The notes under the pieces were generated by a model. It was not told the origin of the DNA, made no database searches, and saw only the letters and a list, made by a program, of their open reading frames with translations. DNA of 64,000 nt from Hydrogenimonas urashimensis (GTDB lineage: Bacteria > Campylobacterota > Campylobacteria > Campylobacterales > Hydrogenimonadaceae), in the NCBI RefSeq assembly GCF_016593255.1, contig NZ_AP023212.1, forward strand, positions 1,644,501 through 1,708,500, read 5' to 3'. Shown one piece after another: positions 19,601 through 27,753 of this stretch. Position numbers and translations under genes: made by a program. Numbering within the stretch: position 1 is the first letter of the stretch; every line of letters begins with the position of its first letter.

Positions 19601-19895
19601 TGCGCTTGAAAATTACCGTCCGAAAAACGCGGAGGAGCATACGATCAAAAAGCAGCTGGAGGAGTTCATCGAGTTCGCCGTGACGTCACTGAGCGAAAAG
19701 GTGATCCACTATCAGCGCAAGGGGGAGACGATGGAAAAGGCGCTGGAGAGTTATCTGCACGATTGCGAGGAGCGGTACGGGGCGCTGGAGGAGGGATTTG
19801 AAACGTTCATGCGGCGGCCGGTCGTGGAGAAACTCGAGGATATCGCGATTCTTGTCAACAACCTGATGCAGATTACACTGGAAAATCCGATTTGA
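16686..19895 (+). CDS. Large NAD-specific glutamate dehydrogenase
   Basis: The 1069-residue protein belongs to the large bacterial GDH family (about 115-kDa class), not the 450-residue GdhA type. The core begins near residue 275: MRMGPVSRGGIRWSDRFEDF, LTQEGKNAIIVPSGAKGGFV (catalytic Lys region), DKGTAHMSDRANAIA and GSHGYSHKELGITAKGA, then VVGIGSMNGDVFGNGML (Rossmann nucleotide site). The C-terminal 450 residues are the helical domain of this family. It oxidises glutamate to 2-oxoglutarate and ammonia, normally in amino-acid catabolism. GGAG precedes the ATG. A strong bidirectional terminator follows. Confidence 0.95.
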   Translation: MDLEQRYAQACLQILRDDDLVLPKKIAKELSSHPFASEFIEDEKGTLYLKIYGREHFMLTQIVPLLKNIGLTVHSEISYDIPFEKEKVYVSRYRIGNEQVADIKRTKANILDLLKRMLCHPTLPNTPLLKLTLLENLSPRELELLNAMIDFENQLVLSFNRVTITDVLIKYHEVTKALLTYFYLKFNPALKRRKSEIAKSEEKIEALLHPITHITEDLVIRMFYEIVKRMVRTNFFLEKETIAFKIHTDEIQSRIDGIQPRIEAFVHHYRLSGVHMRMGPVSRGGIRWSDRFEDFRVEVRSLMLTQEGKNAIIVPSGAKGGFVIRLPKEEITREKFAAFYELYIDALLDLVDNKENERTLVNPKIVRYDNDDTYFVVAADKGTAHMSDRANAIALKRGFWLGDAFASGGSHGYSHKELGITAKGALRSVERCFIESGVNFYEAPVTVVGIGSMNGDVFGNGMLQSRHFKLLAAFSHNEIFIDPNPDPEKAYKERARLFKASPKGGWEYYDPKKISDGGGVFQRDAKEIPLSPQMQKMFRTTRQSMSGEEMVQAILRMKADLLFNGGVGTYVKASFESNLDVGDKANENVRIDASELRVRAVCEGGNLGFTLPARIEYAKAGGFINLDAIDNSAGVNTSDYEVNLKITLGALVKKGQLDEESRLEALKRQADMVVNRVLWTNYHQSLAISLDYRRSQTDIVPFLQAISLLERELPVFSRKQFYIPKDEKIETVLDDNEGLVRPILGTLLSYTKIFVKRLLLQSDMLDDPFAQEYLLKYFPKTFTTIYEDEILEHPLRHEIAATVMANRVINNAGITFVSDYDELGPERFVSKIKSYLICNQLFGSNDIRYEIFRHDYELDAKTQYALLFEIESTLDFSVSWMMRHLSPDQIHAPTLLRYRSEMARLMEMTPEENIKPILNTKSPVNRFFHHLPYMKFTVAAIILHERNHRRFDETARLIYAIIKKLHINEIMDALENYRPKNAEEHTIKKQLEEFIEFAVTSLSEKVIHYQRKGETMEKALESYLHDCEERYGALEEGFETFMRRPVVEKLEDIAILVNNLMQITLENPI

Positions 19896-19903
19896 AAAAA
19901 GAG

Positions 19904-19924
19904 GGGGCAGGTGCCCCTTTTATT
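19904..19924. terminator. Bidirectional rho-independent terminator between GDH and gltX
   Basis: GGGGC (19904-19908), loop AGGT, GCCCC (19913-19917), followed by TTTTATT on the plus strand. A-rich sequence on the other side (19895-19900) supplies the T run for the minus strand. It lies exactly between the two convergent stop codons. Confidence 0.85.
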
Positions 19925-21311
19925 CTTCGCGAAGGTGCTCCAGGAGTTTTTGGATGCGGGCGATCGTCTCCCGCTTTCCGATGATGCTCATGACGTCGCT
20001 CAGGTCCGGCCCTCCAAGCCGGCCGATCAGGGCGACGCGCAGGGGCATGCCGATCTTGCCGAAACCGATCGCCTTCTCTTCGACGAAACGCTCCATCAGG
20101 GCGTGGTAGTCGGTGGGAAGGTGGAGTTCGCCCCCCTCTTCGACTCTTTGCACAAAGGCTTGCAGAATCTCCGCCGCATCGCCTTTCATCGCTTTTTTGA
20201 TCGCCTTTTCGTCGTAGTTTTCCGGTGTTTCGAGGACCTCTTTGATCTGTTCGGCGATCTCTTTGACGGTTTTGCAGCGCTCTTTGAAAATATCGAGAAG
20301 AATCTCCCGTTTGTCGTGGCTGAGCAGGTAGAGACCGAAATCCTCCAACAGCCTCGCCAGCCGCTCGTTGGAGCTGTTCTTGATGTAGTGGGCGTTGAGC
20401 CATAGCAGTTTGTCGGGATTGTACTGGCTGGCGCTCGCGTTGATGTCGCCCGGGTCGAAATGTTCGAGCATCTCGTCGAGGGTAAAAATCTCCTGGTCTC
20501 CGTGGCTCCAGCCCAGACGCACCAGGAAATTGAGCAGCGCTTCGGGCAGGAATCCCTGTGCTTTGTACTCCATCACGTCGGTGGCCCCGTGTCGTTTGGA
20601 GAGTTTTTTGCCATCGGGGCCCAGAATCATCGGCACGTGATAGAAGCGGGGCAGCTTGAAGCCCAGCGCTTCGTAGACGATGATCTGCTTGGGCGTGTTG
20701 TAGAGATGGTCGTCGCCCCGGATGACGTCGGTGATGCCCATCAGCGCGTCGTCGATGGCGACAACGAAGTTGTAGGTTGGGGTCCCATCGCTGCGGGCGA
20801 TGATGAAGTCGTCCACCTCGCTCGCACCGATCGTGATGGTGCCCTTGATGCCGTCCTCGAAGACGATCTCCCCTTCCAGGGGCGCTTTGATGCGGATGAC
20901 GGGTTCCACCCCTTGCGGGGGGGTGCCGGTGAAGTCGCGGTATCGTCCATCGTAGCGGGGACGCTCCTTGCGGGCCATCTGCTCTTCGCGCAGTTTGTCC
21001 AGCTCCTCTTTGCTCATGTAGCATTTGTAGGCTTTTCCCTCATCGAGGAGTTTGATGATGTAGCTTTTGTAAAGATCGAAACGGTCGGACTGGTAGATTG
21101 GTTCGCCGTCGTAGTCGAGCCCCACCCAGTCGAAGGCTTCGATGATCTTTTTCGTCGCTTCGGCGGAGTTTCTGCTAAGATCGGTATCTTCGATGCGGAG
21201 TTTGAATTGGCCGCCGTTTTTGCGTGCCCACAGATAGTTGTAGAGGGCGGTACGCAGTCCGCCGATATGTAGGTATCCCGTCGGGGAGGGTGCAAAACGT
21301 GTCACAACCAT
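19920..21311 (-). CDS. gltX: Glutamyl-tRNA synthetase
   Basis: The 463-residue class I synthetase has the HIGH-type motif (RFAPSPTGYLHIGGLRTALYN) at residues 5-20 and KLSKRHG near residue 240. It ligates glutamate to tRNA-Glu and, in organisms lacking GlnRS, mischarges tRNA-Gln for later amidation. Campylobacterota usually carry two gltX copies with divided specificity, and this one sits where C. jejuni has Cj1288c (gltX2), next to the SurA-like gene and accC-accB-dcd. The start at 21311 has AAGG upstream; the frame is open for 77 more codons. Confidence 0.96.
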   Translation of the reverse strand: MVVTRFAPSPTGYLHIGGLRTALYNYLWARKNGGQFKLRIEDTDLSRNSAEATKKIIEAFDWVGLDYDGEPIYQSDRFDLYKSYIIKLLDEGKAYKCYMSKEELDKLREEQMARKERPRYDGRYRDFTGTPPQGVEPVIRIKAPLEGEIVFEDGIKGTITIGASEVDDFIIARSDGTPTYNFVVAIDDALMGITDVIRGDDHLYNTPKQIIVYEALGFKLPRFYHVPMILGPDGKKLSKRHGATDVMEYKAQGFLPEALLNFLVRLGWSHGDQEIFTLDEMLEHFDPGDINASASQYNPDKLLWLNAHYIKNSSNERLARLLEDFGLYLLSHDKREILLDIFKERCKTVKEIAEQIKEVLETPENYDEKAIKKAMKGDAAEILQAFVQRVEEGGELHLPTDYHALMERFVEEKAIGFGKIGMPLRVALIGRLGGPDLSDVMSIIGKRETIARIQKLLEHLREE

Positions 21312-21341
21312 GGTTATAGCCTTGATATGAAAATTGTGGGT

Positions 21342-21347
21342 ATTATA
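21342..21347 (-). promoter_or_regulatory. -10 box upstream of gltX
   Basis: TATAAT on the minus strand lies 30 bases before the gltX ATG, leaving a leader that contains AAGG. It lies in the divergent region shared with the SurA-like gene. Confidence 0.45.
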
Positions 21348-21432
21348 CCAAAGAAGGGGTTCTGCCATTTCTCCCTTTCGCATCTTTTCGATAAAATAAC
21401 CGGACAATATCATCAGAAGGCAGCAGCTGACA

Positions 21433-22275
21433 ATGAGATCGAAACTGAAAATCCTTTTTTTGACGGCTCTTTTGGGCGCCATGAGTCTGCAAGCGGGCCT
21501 TGTCGATGCGATCAGCATCATCGTCGACGACGAACCGATCACGCTTTATGAAATCTACAAGGCCCAAAAGCAGCTGGGACTCTCCAAGAAGAAAGCGGTC
21601 GAATATCTGATCAAGCAGAAGCTTAAAGAAGAGGAGCTCAAACGGCTCGGTATCCAGGTAGACGAGTTCGATGTCAATCAGGAGATCGAGAAGATTGCCC
21701 AAAAAAACGGGATCGACTCACTGAAACTACGCGAAATCATGGCAAAAAGAGGCATGGATTGGAATGCCTACAAGAAGCAGATGAAGGAGAAGCTGCTGCA
21801 GGAGAAACTCTACAAGCGCATTTTGAGCACGAAGATCCAGCCGCCGAGTGACGAGACGCTGCAGGAGTACTACCGGCTCCATCTGAGCCGGTTCTCGATC
21901 CCGGAAGAGATTCAGGCCATCCAATATTCGGCCCCCGATCGCCGTTCGCTCGCGGAGGCGATCAAAAACCCGATGGCGGCCATCCCCGGTGTCACGCGCG
22001 AAGCCAAGAGAATCCGATCCAGCCAGCTCAACCGGCAGCTGCTCTTTCTTCTGACCCAGACACCCAAAGGAAAATTCACACAGGTTATCCCGGTGAATGG
22101 GCAGTACGTGACATTCTATATCCAGGATTTTGTCAATCCCCACCCCATACCCTACGAGCAGGCCAAGCAGCAGGTCTATATGCAGTGGATGGAAGAGAAG
22201 CGCCAGGAGGCGATCAAAAGCCATTTCGAAAAACTGCGGGCCACGGCGAATGTGAAGGTGTTGCGGGCGCCTTAA
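21433..22275 (+). CDS. Periplasmic SurA-like chaperone/peptidyl-prolyl isomerase
   Basis: The 280-residue protein has a signal peptide (residues 1-20, ending LQAG). The SurA N-terminal domain follows: VDAISIIVDDEPITLYEIYKA, then long charged helices with KQMKEKLLQEKLYKRIL. A reduced rotamase-like segment occupies about 145-240 (IPEEIQAIQYSAP, TQTPKGKFTQVIPVNGQYV) and a C-terminal helix completes the chaperone module. It should escort outer-membrane proteins through the periplasm. The position between gltX and accC is that of Cj1289, a SurA-like chaperone in C. jejuni. Confidence 0.85.
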   Translation: MRSKLKILFLTALLGAMSLQAGLVDAISIIVDDEPITLYEIYKAQKQLGLSKKKAVEYLIKQKLKEEELKRLGIQVDEFDVNQEIEKIAQKNGIDSLKLREIMAKRGMDWNAYKKQMKEKLLQEKLYKRILSTKIQPPSDETLQEYYRLHLSRFSIPEEIQAIQYSAPDRRSLAEAIKNPMAAIPGVTREAKRIRSSQLNRQLLFLLTQTPKGKFTQVIPVNGQYVTFYIQDFVNPHPIPYEQAKQQVYMQWMEEKRQEAIKSHFEKLRATANVKVLRAP

Positions 22276-22371
22276 CGGCGAATGTGGCGCAGGGTCAAAG
22301 CGACAGCACGTTCAAACCGGGGCCCGCTCATGCGAGCCACTGGACGATATTTTTCTCCCTCTGCCAGCGTT

Positions 22372-23709
22372 TCAAAGGTGCTCTTCCAAGTATTTCGTGT
22401 CGAATCTGTTTTCGATGAAGTCGGGGTTGCGCATCATTCTGCGATGGAAGTCGATGACGGTTTTGATGCCTCCCACTTCGAATTCGTCCATGGCGCGCTG
22501 CATCTTTTTGATGGCGCGCTCCCTGTTCTCTCCCCAGACGATCACTTTGCCGATCATCGAATCGTAGTGCTGCGGGATGATATAGCCGGCATGGGCATGA
22601 GAGTCGATGCGCACATCCTTGCCGCCGGGTGCGATCCATTTGCTGATCTTGCCGGGGCAGGGCATGAAGTTGACCGGATCCTCGGCGGTGATGCGGCACT
22701 CGATGGCGTGCCCTTTGAGCTGTACGGCACTCTGCTCAAACAGCTCTTCGCCTTCGGCGATGCGTATCATCCATTCGATGATGTCGATGCCGCTGACCAT
22801 TTCGCTCACGCAGTGCTCCACCTGCAGCCGGGTGTTCATCTCCATGAAGTAGAAGTTTCTATGCTTGTCGACGAGGAATTCGAAAGTTCCGGCACTTTCG
22901 TAACCGATGTGCTTGGTCGCTTTGACGGCCGCTTCGTGAAGGCGCGAGCGCGTCTCGTCATCGAGGAAGAGAGCGGGAGACTCCTCGATCAACTTCTGGT
23001 GACGACGCTGCATCGAGCAGTCCCGCTCACCGATGTGCACGGCATTGCCGTGGCTGTCGGCGAGCACCTGTACTTCGATGTGGCGGGGGTTTTCGATGAA
23101 CTTCTCCATGTAGATGGTGCCGTCGCCGAATGCCGTGATCGCTTCACTTTCTGCGGCAAGGTAGGCGTTTTCGATGTAGCTTTCGTCTTCCACGACACGC
23201 ATGCCGCGTCCGCCGCCGCCCGCGGCGGCTTTGAGGATGACGGGAAACCCCATCTCCTTGGCGAGTCTTCTAGCCTCCTCGACATCCCTGATGGCGCCGT
23301 CGCTGCCGGGAATGACCGGCACGCCGGCCTCTTTCATCACCTGCTTGGCTTTGCTTTTATCGCTCATAAGAGCCATCACTTCGACACTGGGTCCGATGAA
23401 TTTGATGCCGTGGAATTTGCAGATTTCGACAAAGTTCTGGTTTTCGCTCAAAAACCCGTAGCCGGGGAAGATGGCGTCGCACTCGCTCACTTCCGCCGCC
23501 GCGATGATGGCGGGAATGTGCAGATAGCTTTCGCCGCTTTTGGGGCCGCCAATGCAGATGCTCGCGTCGGCCAGGCGCAGGTAGCTTGCCTCTTTGTCGG
23601 CGGTGGAGTAGACGGCGACCGCCTCTTTGCCCATCTCTTTGATCGTTCGGATGGCCCGCAGTGCGATTTCGCCCCGGTTGGCGATCAGAATGCGTTTGAT
23701 TTCAGCCAT
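22372..23709 (-). CDS. accC: Biotin carboxylase subunit of acetyl-CoA carboxylase
   Basis: The 445-residue ATP-grasp enzyme carboxylates biotin on AccB, the first half-reaction of malonyl-CoA formation for fatty acid synthesis. Signatures include the N-terminal ILIANRGEIALRAIRTIKEMG, the glycine-rich ATP loop AAAGGGGRGMRVV, the HIEVQVLADSHGNAVHIGERDCS segment and EMNTRLQVEH. It starts 1 base after the accB stop and is certainly co-transcribed with it. The length is normal. Confidence 0.97.
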   Translation of the reverse strand: MAEIKRILIANRGEIALRAIRTIKEMGKEAVAVYSTADKEASYLRLADASICIGGPKSGESYLHIPAIIAAAEVSECDAIFPGYGFLSENQNFVEICKFHGIKFIGPSVEVMALMSDKSKAKQVMKEAGVPVIPGSDGAIRDVEEARRLAKEMGFPVILKAAAGGGGRGMRVVEDESYIENAYLAAESEAITAFGDGTIYMEKFIENPRHIEVQVLADSHGNAVHIGERDCSMQRRHQKLIEESPALFLDDETRSRLHEAAVKATKHIGYESAGTFEFLVDKHRNFYFMEMNTRLQVEHCVSEMVSGIDIIEWMIRIAEGEELFEQSAVQLKGHAIECRITAEDPVNFMPCPGKISKWIAPGGKDVRIDSHAHAGYIIPQHYDSMIGKVIVWGENRERAIKKMQRAMDEFEVGGIKTVIDFHRRMMRNPDFIENRFDTKYLEEHL

Positions 23710-23710
23710 A

Positions 23711-24169
23711 TCAGAGTTTCTCCACCAAAAAGAGGGGCATGTCGTACTCGACGGGCTGGCCGTCTTCGACGAGAATGTCGAGGATTTTGCAGTCGAACTC
23801 CGCCTCGATTTCGTTCATGATCTTCATCGCTTCGAGGATGCAGAGGGTCTGACCTTTCTTGACCGTGTCGCCCACCTTCACGAAAGGCGGCGAGTCGGGT
23901 GACGGAGACCGGTAGAAGGTGCCGACCATAGGAGAAGTGATATAGACGGCGTTTTCGGGCAGCGATTTCTCCTCTTTCGCCGCTGCGGGAGCCGCGGGAG
24001 CCGGTGCCGGTGCCGCAGCTGCGGGGGCGGCCGACTGCTGGATCGCTGCGGAAGCCGGCGCAGCACCCTTTTCAAGCGTGAGTCCGAAGTCGCCGTTTTC
24101 GACTTTGAGCTTGCTCAGATTGCTGTTGTTAAATACTTTTATCAGGTCTTTTATCTCTTTCAGATTCAT
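23711..24169 (-). CDS. accB: Biotin carboxyl carrier protein of acetyl-CoA carboxylase
   Basis: The 152-residue protein has an N-terminal helical part ([20 protein letters not shown]), an Ala/Pro-rich linker (about residues 37-70) and the C-terminal biotinyl domain. The biotinylation motif is EAMKIMNE, in which lysine is modified. It shuttles carboxybiotin between AccC and the carboxyltransferase. bioB lies elsewhere in the window (45666). Transcription starts from a divergent promoter shared with dcd. Confidence 0.97.
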   Translation of the reverse strand: MNLKEIKDLIKVFNNSNLSKLKVENGDFGLTLEKGAAPASAAIQQSAAPAAAAPAPAPAAPAAAKEEKSLPENAVYITSPMVGTFYRSPSPDSPPFVKVGDTVKKGQTLCILEAMKIMNEIEAEFDCKILDILVEDGQPVEYDMPLFLVEKL

Positions 24170-24197
24170 TCTTTTCTCCAGATGTAAGTGTGAGTGT

Positions 24198-24205
24198 ATT
24201 ATAAT
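24198..24205. promoter_or_regulatory. Symmetric divergent -10 element between accB and dcd
   Basis: ATTATAAT reads TATAAT on the plus strand (24200-24205, toward dcd) and on the minus strand (24198-24203, toward accB). The two -10 boxes overlap almost completely in a 64-base divergent gap, so the two operons should compete for RNA polymerase. Confidence 0.6.
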
Positions 24206-24233
24206 ATCACAACTTTAATTTACAGGATATTTG

Positions 24234-24800
24234 ATGGGTCTCAAAAGCGACAGCTGGATACGCGAAAAAGCGCTCAAAGAGAAGATGATCGAACCATTCT
24301 GCGAAGATCAGGTGGGCAAAGGGGTGGTCAGCTACGGCCTGAGCAGCTACGGCTACGACATCCGTGTCAGCGACGAATTCAAGATTTTCACCAATGTCAA
24401 TGCCGAAGTGGTCGATCCGAAACATTTCGACGAGCGCAACGTGGTCGATTTCCGGGGCGATGTCTGCATCGTCCCGCCCAACTCCTTCGCGCTGGCGAGA
24501 ACCGTGGAGTATTTCCGCATACCGCGCAACGTTCTGGCCATCTGTCTGGGCAAAAGCACCTACGCACGCTGCGGGATCATCGTCAACGTCACCCCCTTCG
24601 AGCCGGAGTTCGAGGGCCATATTACGATCGAAATCTCCAACACGACGCCGCTTCCGGCCAAAATCTACGCCAACGAGGGGATCGCCCAGGTCCTCTTTCT
24701 GGAAGGGGACGAGCCGTGTGAGGTGAGCTACAAGGACAAAGCGGGCAAATACCAGGCCCAGACCGGCATCACTTTGCCGCGGATTCTGGACAGGGATTGA
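24234..24800 (+). CDS. dcd: dCTP deaminase
   Basis: The 188-residue trimeric enzyme deaminates dCTP to dUTP for thymidylate synthesis. Conserved motifs are [78 protein letters not shown] (substrate and catalytic Glu region) and [10 protein letters not shown] at the end. AGGA lies 7 bases before the ATG at 24234; a TTG codon directly before it is ignored. The stop overlaps the start of the cytochrome gene (TTGA). Confidence 0.97.
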   Translation: MGLKSDSWIREKALKEKMIEPFCEDQVGKGVVSYGLSSYGYDIRVSDEFKIFTNVNAEVVDPKHFDERNVVDFRGDVCIVPPNSFALARTVEYFRIPRNVLAICLGKSTYARCGIIVNVTPFEPEFEGHITIEISNTTPLPAKIYANEGIAQVLFLEGDEPCEVSYKDKAGKYQAQTGITLPRILDRD

Positions 24801-25303
24801 GAGATTTTCTGATTATTCTGGCTATCGCATTTTTTGTCGGAGTCGCCTTTTTTGTCAATCAGTCACGCCATCAACACTCCAAAGCGCCCCATCGTCACGA
24901 AACGAAAGAGGCGGCTTCGAAATGTGCAGGCTGCCGCGAAAAGGAGGCGAAAAGATCGATCGACGAACTGCGTTCCATCCACTATCTGGAGCGATACGTC
25001 GAGGATGTCATCAACCATGGCTCCAGTCAGAATCTGGGGTTCAAGTACGGCGATATGCCCGCTCACATGGCCGATGAGAGGGCGGCCCCGAAAATAGCGG
25101 CCTACGTGGTGACCCTCTCGGGAAAGAAGCCGACCCATCCCGAATGGGCCAGAGAGGGGCACACCTTCTACATCAGCAACTGCGGCGGCTGTCACGGCGA
25201 AGACGGCAGGGGGATCCACGGCACGTTCCCCGATCTGACCCGCGATCCGCTGCTGGGCATCGAAAGGCGTATCAGAAGGCTGATGGTTACTCAGCGGCGA
25301 TAG
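24797..25303 (+). CDS. Membrane-anchored c-type cytochrome with one intact and one broken heme motif
   Basis: The 168-residue protein starts with TTG, whose last two bases fall in the dcd stop codon. A single N-terminal helix (residues 3-20) anchors it, with the rest periplasmic. One proper heme site, CGGCH, is at residues 129-133 in a cytochrome c class I context ([18 protein letters not shown]). An earlier CAGCR at 43-47 looks like a heme motif that lost its histidine. Only about 35 residues follow the heme site, short for a cytochrome c fold, and the axial methionine is not obvious. Function in electron transfer is likely; the partner is unknown. Confidence 0.72.
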   Translation: MRDFLIILAIAFFVGVAFFVNQSRHQHSKAPHRHETKEAASKCAGCREKEAKRSIDELRSIHYLERYVEDVINHGSSQNLGFKYGDMPAHMADERAAPKIAAYVVTLSGKKPTHPEWAREGHTFYISNCGGCHGEDGRGIHGTFPDLTRDPLLGIERRIRRLMVTQRR

Positions 25304-26769
25304 AGATAAAGCGCCTCGAAATCGCCCACAAAAAGGCTCTCCCCTGCAACCGCCGCGTCGATGACGGTGCTGCCTGGCAGGTCGATGGTCTGCAGCAGCC
25401 GCAGGGTGCGGGCATCGAAGATGTTCAGGTCCATTTTGCGGCGTCGTAGGGGGCCGTAATGGACTATTTCGTTGCCTTTGGCCGGATAGAGGGCGAAAGC
25501 GTACCGTTCGTCAGGAGAGACGAAGAAGGGCCCTCCTTTGTGGCGGGAGCGGGCGTCTCCCGTCTGGATGCGGCCGGAGCGGGTGTCGATGCGTTGAAGA
25601 CGGCGGGTATGGTCGACGGCCAGCACCGTCCGGTCCCCTTCGATGAAACTGGCGGCGGTGTAGTTGAACATGAAGCCGTGGGGGCGGCGCACCTTCAGGT
25701 GCAGACGTTCGCGGCGGCAGTCCCAAAGCCTCCCGTTGTCGTCGAAAAGCCACGGGTGGGCTTTGGCGACGGCGAAAGCCCCGCCTCCGCCCCGGACGGT
25801 GAAGGGAGGGTTGTTGCCCTTTATGGGTCTGCAGCCGATGGAGTTGCCTTTGAGCAGCAAAGCGATGCTTTCACCCCCCGGCAGGAAGAGGAAATAGGGA
25901 GAGTGCCGCTTCATGCGGAATCCTTTGCCGGTGTGCTGGACGGATGTGAAGGGGATCGTCTCTTTCTCTATTTTCCACCTGGCGGTGTCGATGAAGCGAA
26001 GGGCTTTTTCGTAAGGGGCACCCGGTTTGACGACCAGAAAAGCCAGGCGCCGCCCGTCGGGGGAGAAGCGGACCTGGTCGGCCACATTGGCGAGCACCCA
26101 TTCATGGGCCACCTTTTTTCGGGAGAGGTCGATGACCGAAATGTGCCCGACGATGTGGATTTTGCCGTTTTTCTCTTCGCTGCTCATATTGCTGAGAACC
26201 GCGAGCCATCTGCCGTCGGGCGAAAAATCGAGAGATACGACCGGCTGGTCGATGCCGATGGGAACCTGTGTCGCTTCCCCCTCGCCACCCAGCAGAACGA
26301 CCCCCGTTTTTCCCAGATTGCCGAAAGGCTCCGACTGCGCTTCGGGGTGGGCCATGACCCACATCAGCGCCCCCTTGAGAAAGAGGGGGACCGCCTCTTT
26401 CACCAGGGAGGGGGGCATCAGTTTCTGCGTCCAGGCCGACGCCTCTTCACGCTCTTTTTCGGCTGCCTTCTCTCCGGTTTTTTTCATCGCTTCTTCATAC
26501 TTTTCCCAGCTTCCGTACTCCCGTTTGATGCTCCCGTCGATGATTGAGCGGATCCGTTTTCGCTCCGCTTCGATCTCGGCGGGCGTGGGTTTGGCCTTGC
26601 TGATGTAACCGAAGGCGGCGTAGTTTCCGCCGGAGAGCGCCGGTGTGAAGAAGAAGGCGCCCGGCAATCGGAGTGTCTTCACCCGGTGCCAAGGGCCGCC
26701 CGCCCATACCGTCACGGTTAGCAGAAGGAGGAGAATTTTCATCCAATTCGGTATCTTTTTGGTCAACAT
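25291..26769 (-). CDS. Secreted WD40-like beta-propeller protein
   Basis: The 492-residue protein has an N-terminal signal sequence (WMKILLLLLTVTVWAGG). After a charged helical stretch (about 50-110) come propeller-like repeats with SPDG-type turns: VVSLDFSPDGRWLAVLSN, ADQVRFSPDGRRLAFLV, FFVSPDERYAFALYP, and ISVIDLSRKK/LNIFDARTLRLLQTIDLPG blades. I do not recognise a specific family. The start at 26769 has AAAGGG upstream; ATG 26784 overlaps the preceding stop (ATGA) but lacks a ribosome site. The frame is open 231 codons further, through the upstream gene, as a shadow. Its 3' end overlaps the convergent cytochrome gene by 13 bases. Confidence 0.82.
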   Translation of the reverse strand: MLTKKIPNWMKILLLLLTVTVWAGGPWHRVKTLRLPGAFFFTPALSGGNYAAFGYISKAKPTPAEIEAERKRIRSIIDGSIKREYGSWEKYEEAMKKTGEKAAEKEREEASAWTQKLMPPSLVKEAVPLFLKGALMWVMAHPEAQSEPFGNLGKTGVVLLGGEGEATQVPIGIDQPVVSLDFSPDGRWLAVLSNMSSEEKNGKIHIVGHISVIDLSRKKVAHEWVLANVADQVRFSPDGRRLAFLVVKPGAPYEKALRFIDTARWKIEKETIPFTSVQHTGKGFRMKRHSPYFLFLPGGESIALLLKGNSIGCRPIKGNNPPFTVRGGGGAFAVAKAHPWLFDDNGRLWDCRRERLHLKVRRPHGFMFNYTAASFIEGDRTVLAVDHTRRLQRIDTRSGRIQTGDARSRHKGGPFFVSPDERYAFALYPAKGNEIVHYGPLRRRKMDLNIFDARTLRLLQTIDLPGSTVIDAAVAGESLFVGDFEALYLYRR

Positions 26770-26780
26770 GGGTGTCCCTT

Positions 26781-27740
26781 TCATCGCAAAACTTCGATAT
26801 GGGGACAGCGGTGGCGGTCGAACCGCAGAGCGTTGCCGTTGGAGGTGGCGTGCCACCCCGGCTTCGTCGCTTCCGCGCACCAGCTGCCCGGCTTGAAACC
26901 TCCACCCAGACGCTGCGCCTCCGCGCATTCGGGGACCGCTTTGGCTGCGGGGCAGCGGGGCGGAAGGTAGAAAACTGTTTTGCCGCCCGCCGTCAACTTC
27001 CCGATGGTCCCGATATCCCGGTCGGAAATTCCCTTCAGGTAGTGGGCCTTTTCGAGTTTCGTCAGCAGTTTGACCGCTTTGGGGCCGAAATCCCTGGGGA
27101 CGATCCGCACGCTGTTTTCGGTGTAGATTTCGTACTCGCTTCGGCCCTCGCCGTAGTTTTCGGGAAACCTCGCCCCGTAGAGCACCTTTTTCAGCAACGC
27201 GTTGACGGCCCCGAGGCTCTTTTTCGCGTCGGCGACACTTTCGAAGGCGCCGTCGCCACCGATCGGTGCCTGGAGGGTGATGTACCAGGGCGCGCGCCAA
27301 TGCAGTTCCCATTTGACGAAGTCGGGGTTTTCGCAGGGGTTCCCCTCTTCGCAGAGGATTTTGGAGACGAACTCCCTGTCCAGCCTCCTGTAGAGCGCTT
27401 CGTCGGCGCCGTTTCGCTTTTCGTTCATGCACCGGTGGAAGCTCTCCCAGTTTTTCGCACACGCTTTGTCGGTGAACCAGGGTCTGAGGTCGACGGCGGT
27501 GGCGATGCGGTCTATGCGCTCTTTAACCTTCTGTTTCAGCACGATATGGACGATGCCCATGTTCTTCTCGATGCGTATCTCTTCGAGCCCCAGCGATTTT
27601 CGCAACCTCTCCAGCCGCGATACCGGAACCTCTTTGAGCCGCACATCCGGTTTGTTGAGGTAGATATCCGCCAGGCCCGGCAGCGGCGGCATGCAGAAGG
27701 CCCCGCTCAGCCATACGGCCAGAAGGAGAAGGCGGCGCAT
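26781..27740 (-). CDS. Unknown secreted cysteine-containing protein
   Basis: I do not recognise this 319-residue protein. It begins with a signal peptide (MRRLLLLAVWLSGAFC); a cysteine follows, but phenylalanine before it argues against a lipoprotein box. The mature part has at least eight cysteines (for example in KACAKNWESFHRCMNE, ILCEEGNPCENPDF and RCPAAKAVPECAEA), suggesting disulfides in the periplasm or at the surface. It sits between the OmpA-domain gene (13 bases) and the propeller gene (11 bases), so the three form an operon and probably one envelope complex (inference). Confidence 0.78.
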   Translation of the reverse strand: MRRLLLLAVWLSGAFCMPPLPGLADIYLNKPDVRLKEVPVSRLERLRKSLGLEEIRIEKNMGIVHIVLKQKVKERIDRIATAVDLRPWFTDKACAKNWESFHRCMNEKRNGADEALYRRLDREFVSKILCEEGNPCENPDFVKWELHWRAPWYITLQAPIGGDGAFESVADAKKSLGAVNALLKKVLYGARFPENYGEGRSEYEIYTENSVRIVPRDFGPKAVKLLTKLEKAHYLKGISDRDIGTIGKLTAGGKTVFYLPPRCPAAKAVPECAEAQRLGGGFKPGSWCAEATKPGWHATSNGNALRFDRHRCPHIEVLR

Positions 27741-27753
27741 CGGACAGGACTTC

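Noticed and set aside
22282-23820. A 512-codon open frame on the plus strand over accC and accB
   Set aside because: It is antisense to two genes with unmistakable biotin carboxylase and carrier motifs; its translation has no recognisable domain and reflects codon bias of the real genes.
26770-27462. Extension of the beta-propeller gene by 231 codons upstream
   Set aside because: The extension runs in another frame through the upstream secreted protein gene, which has its own signal peptide; the propeller protein has a proper signal sequence and ribosome site at 26769.
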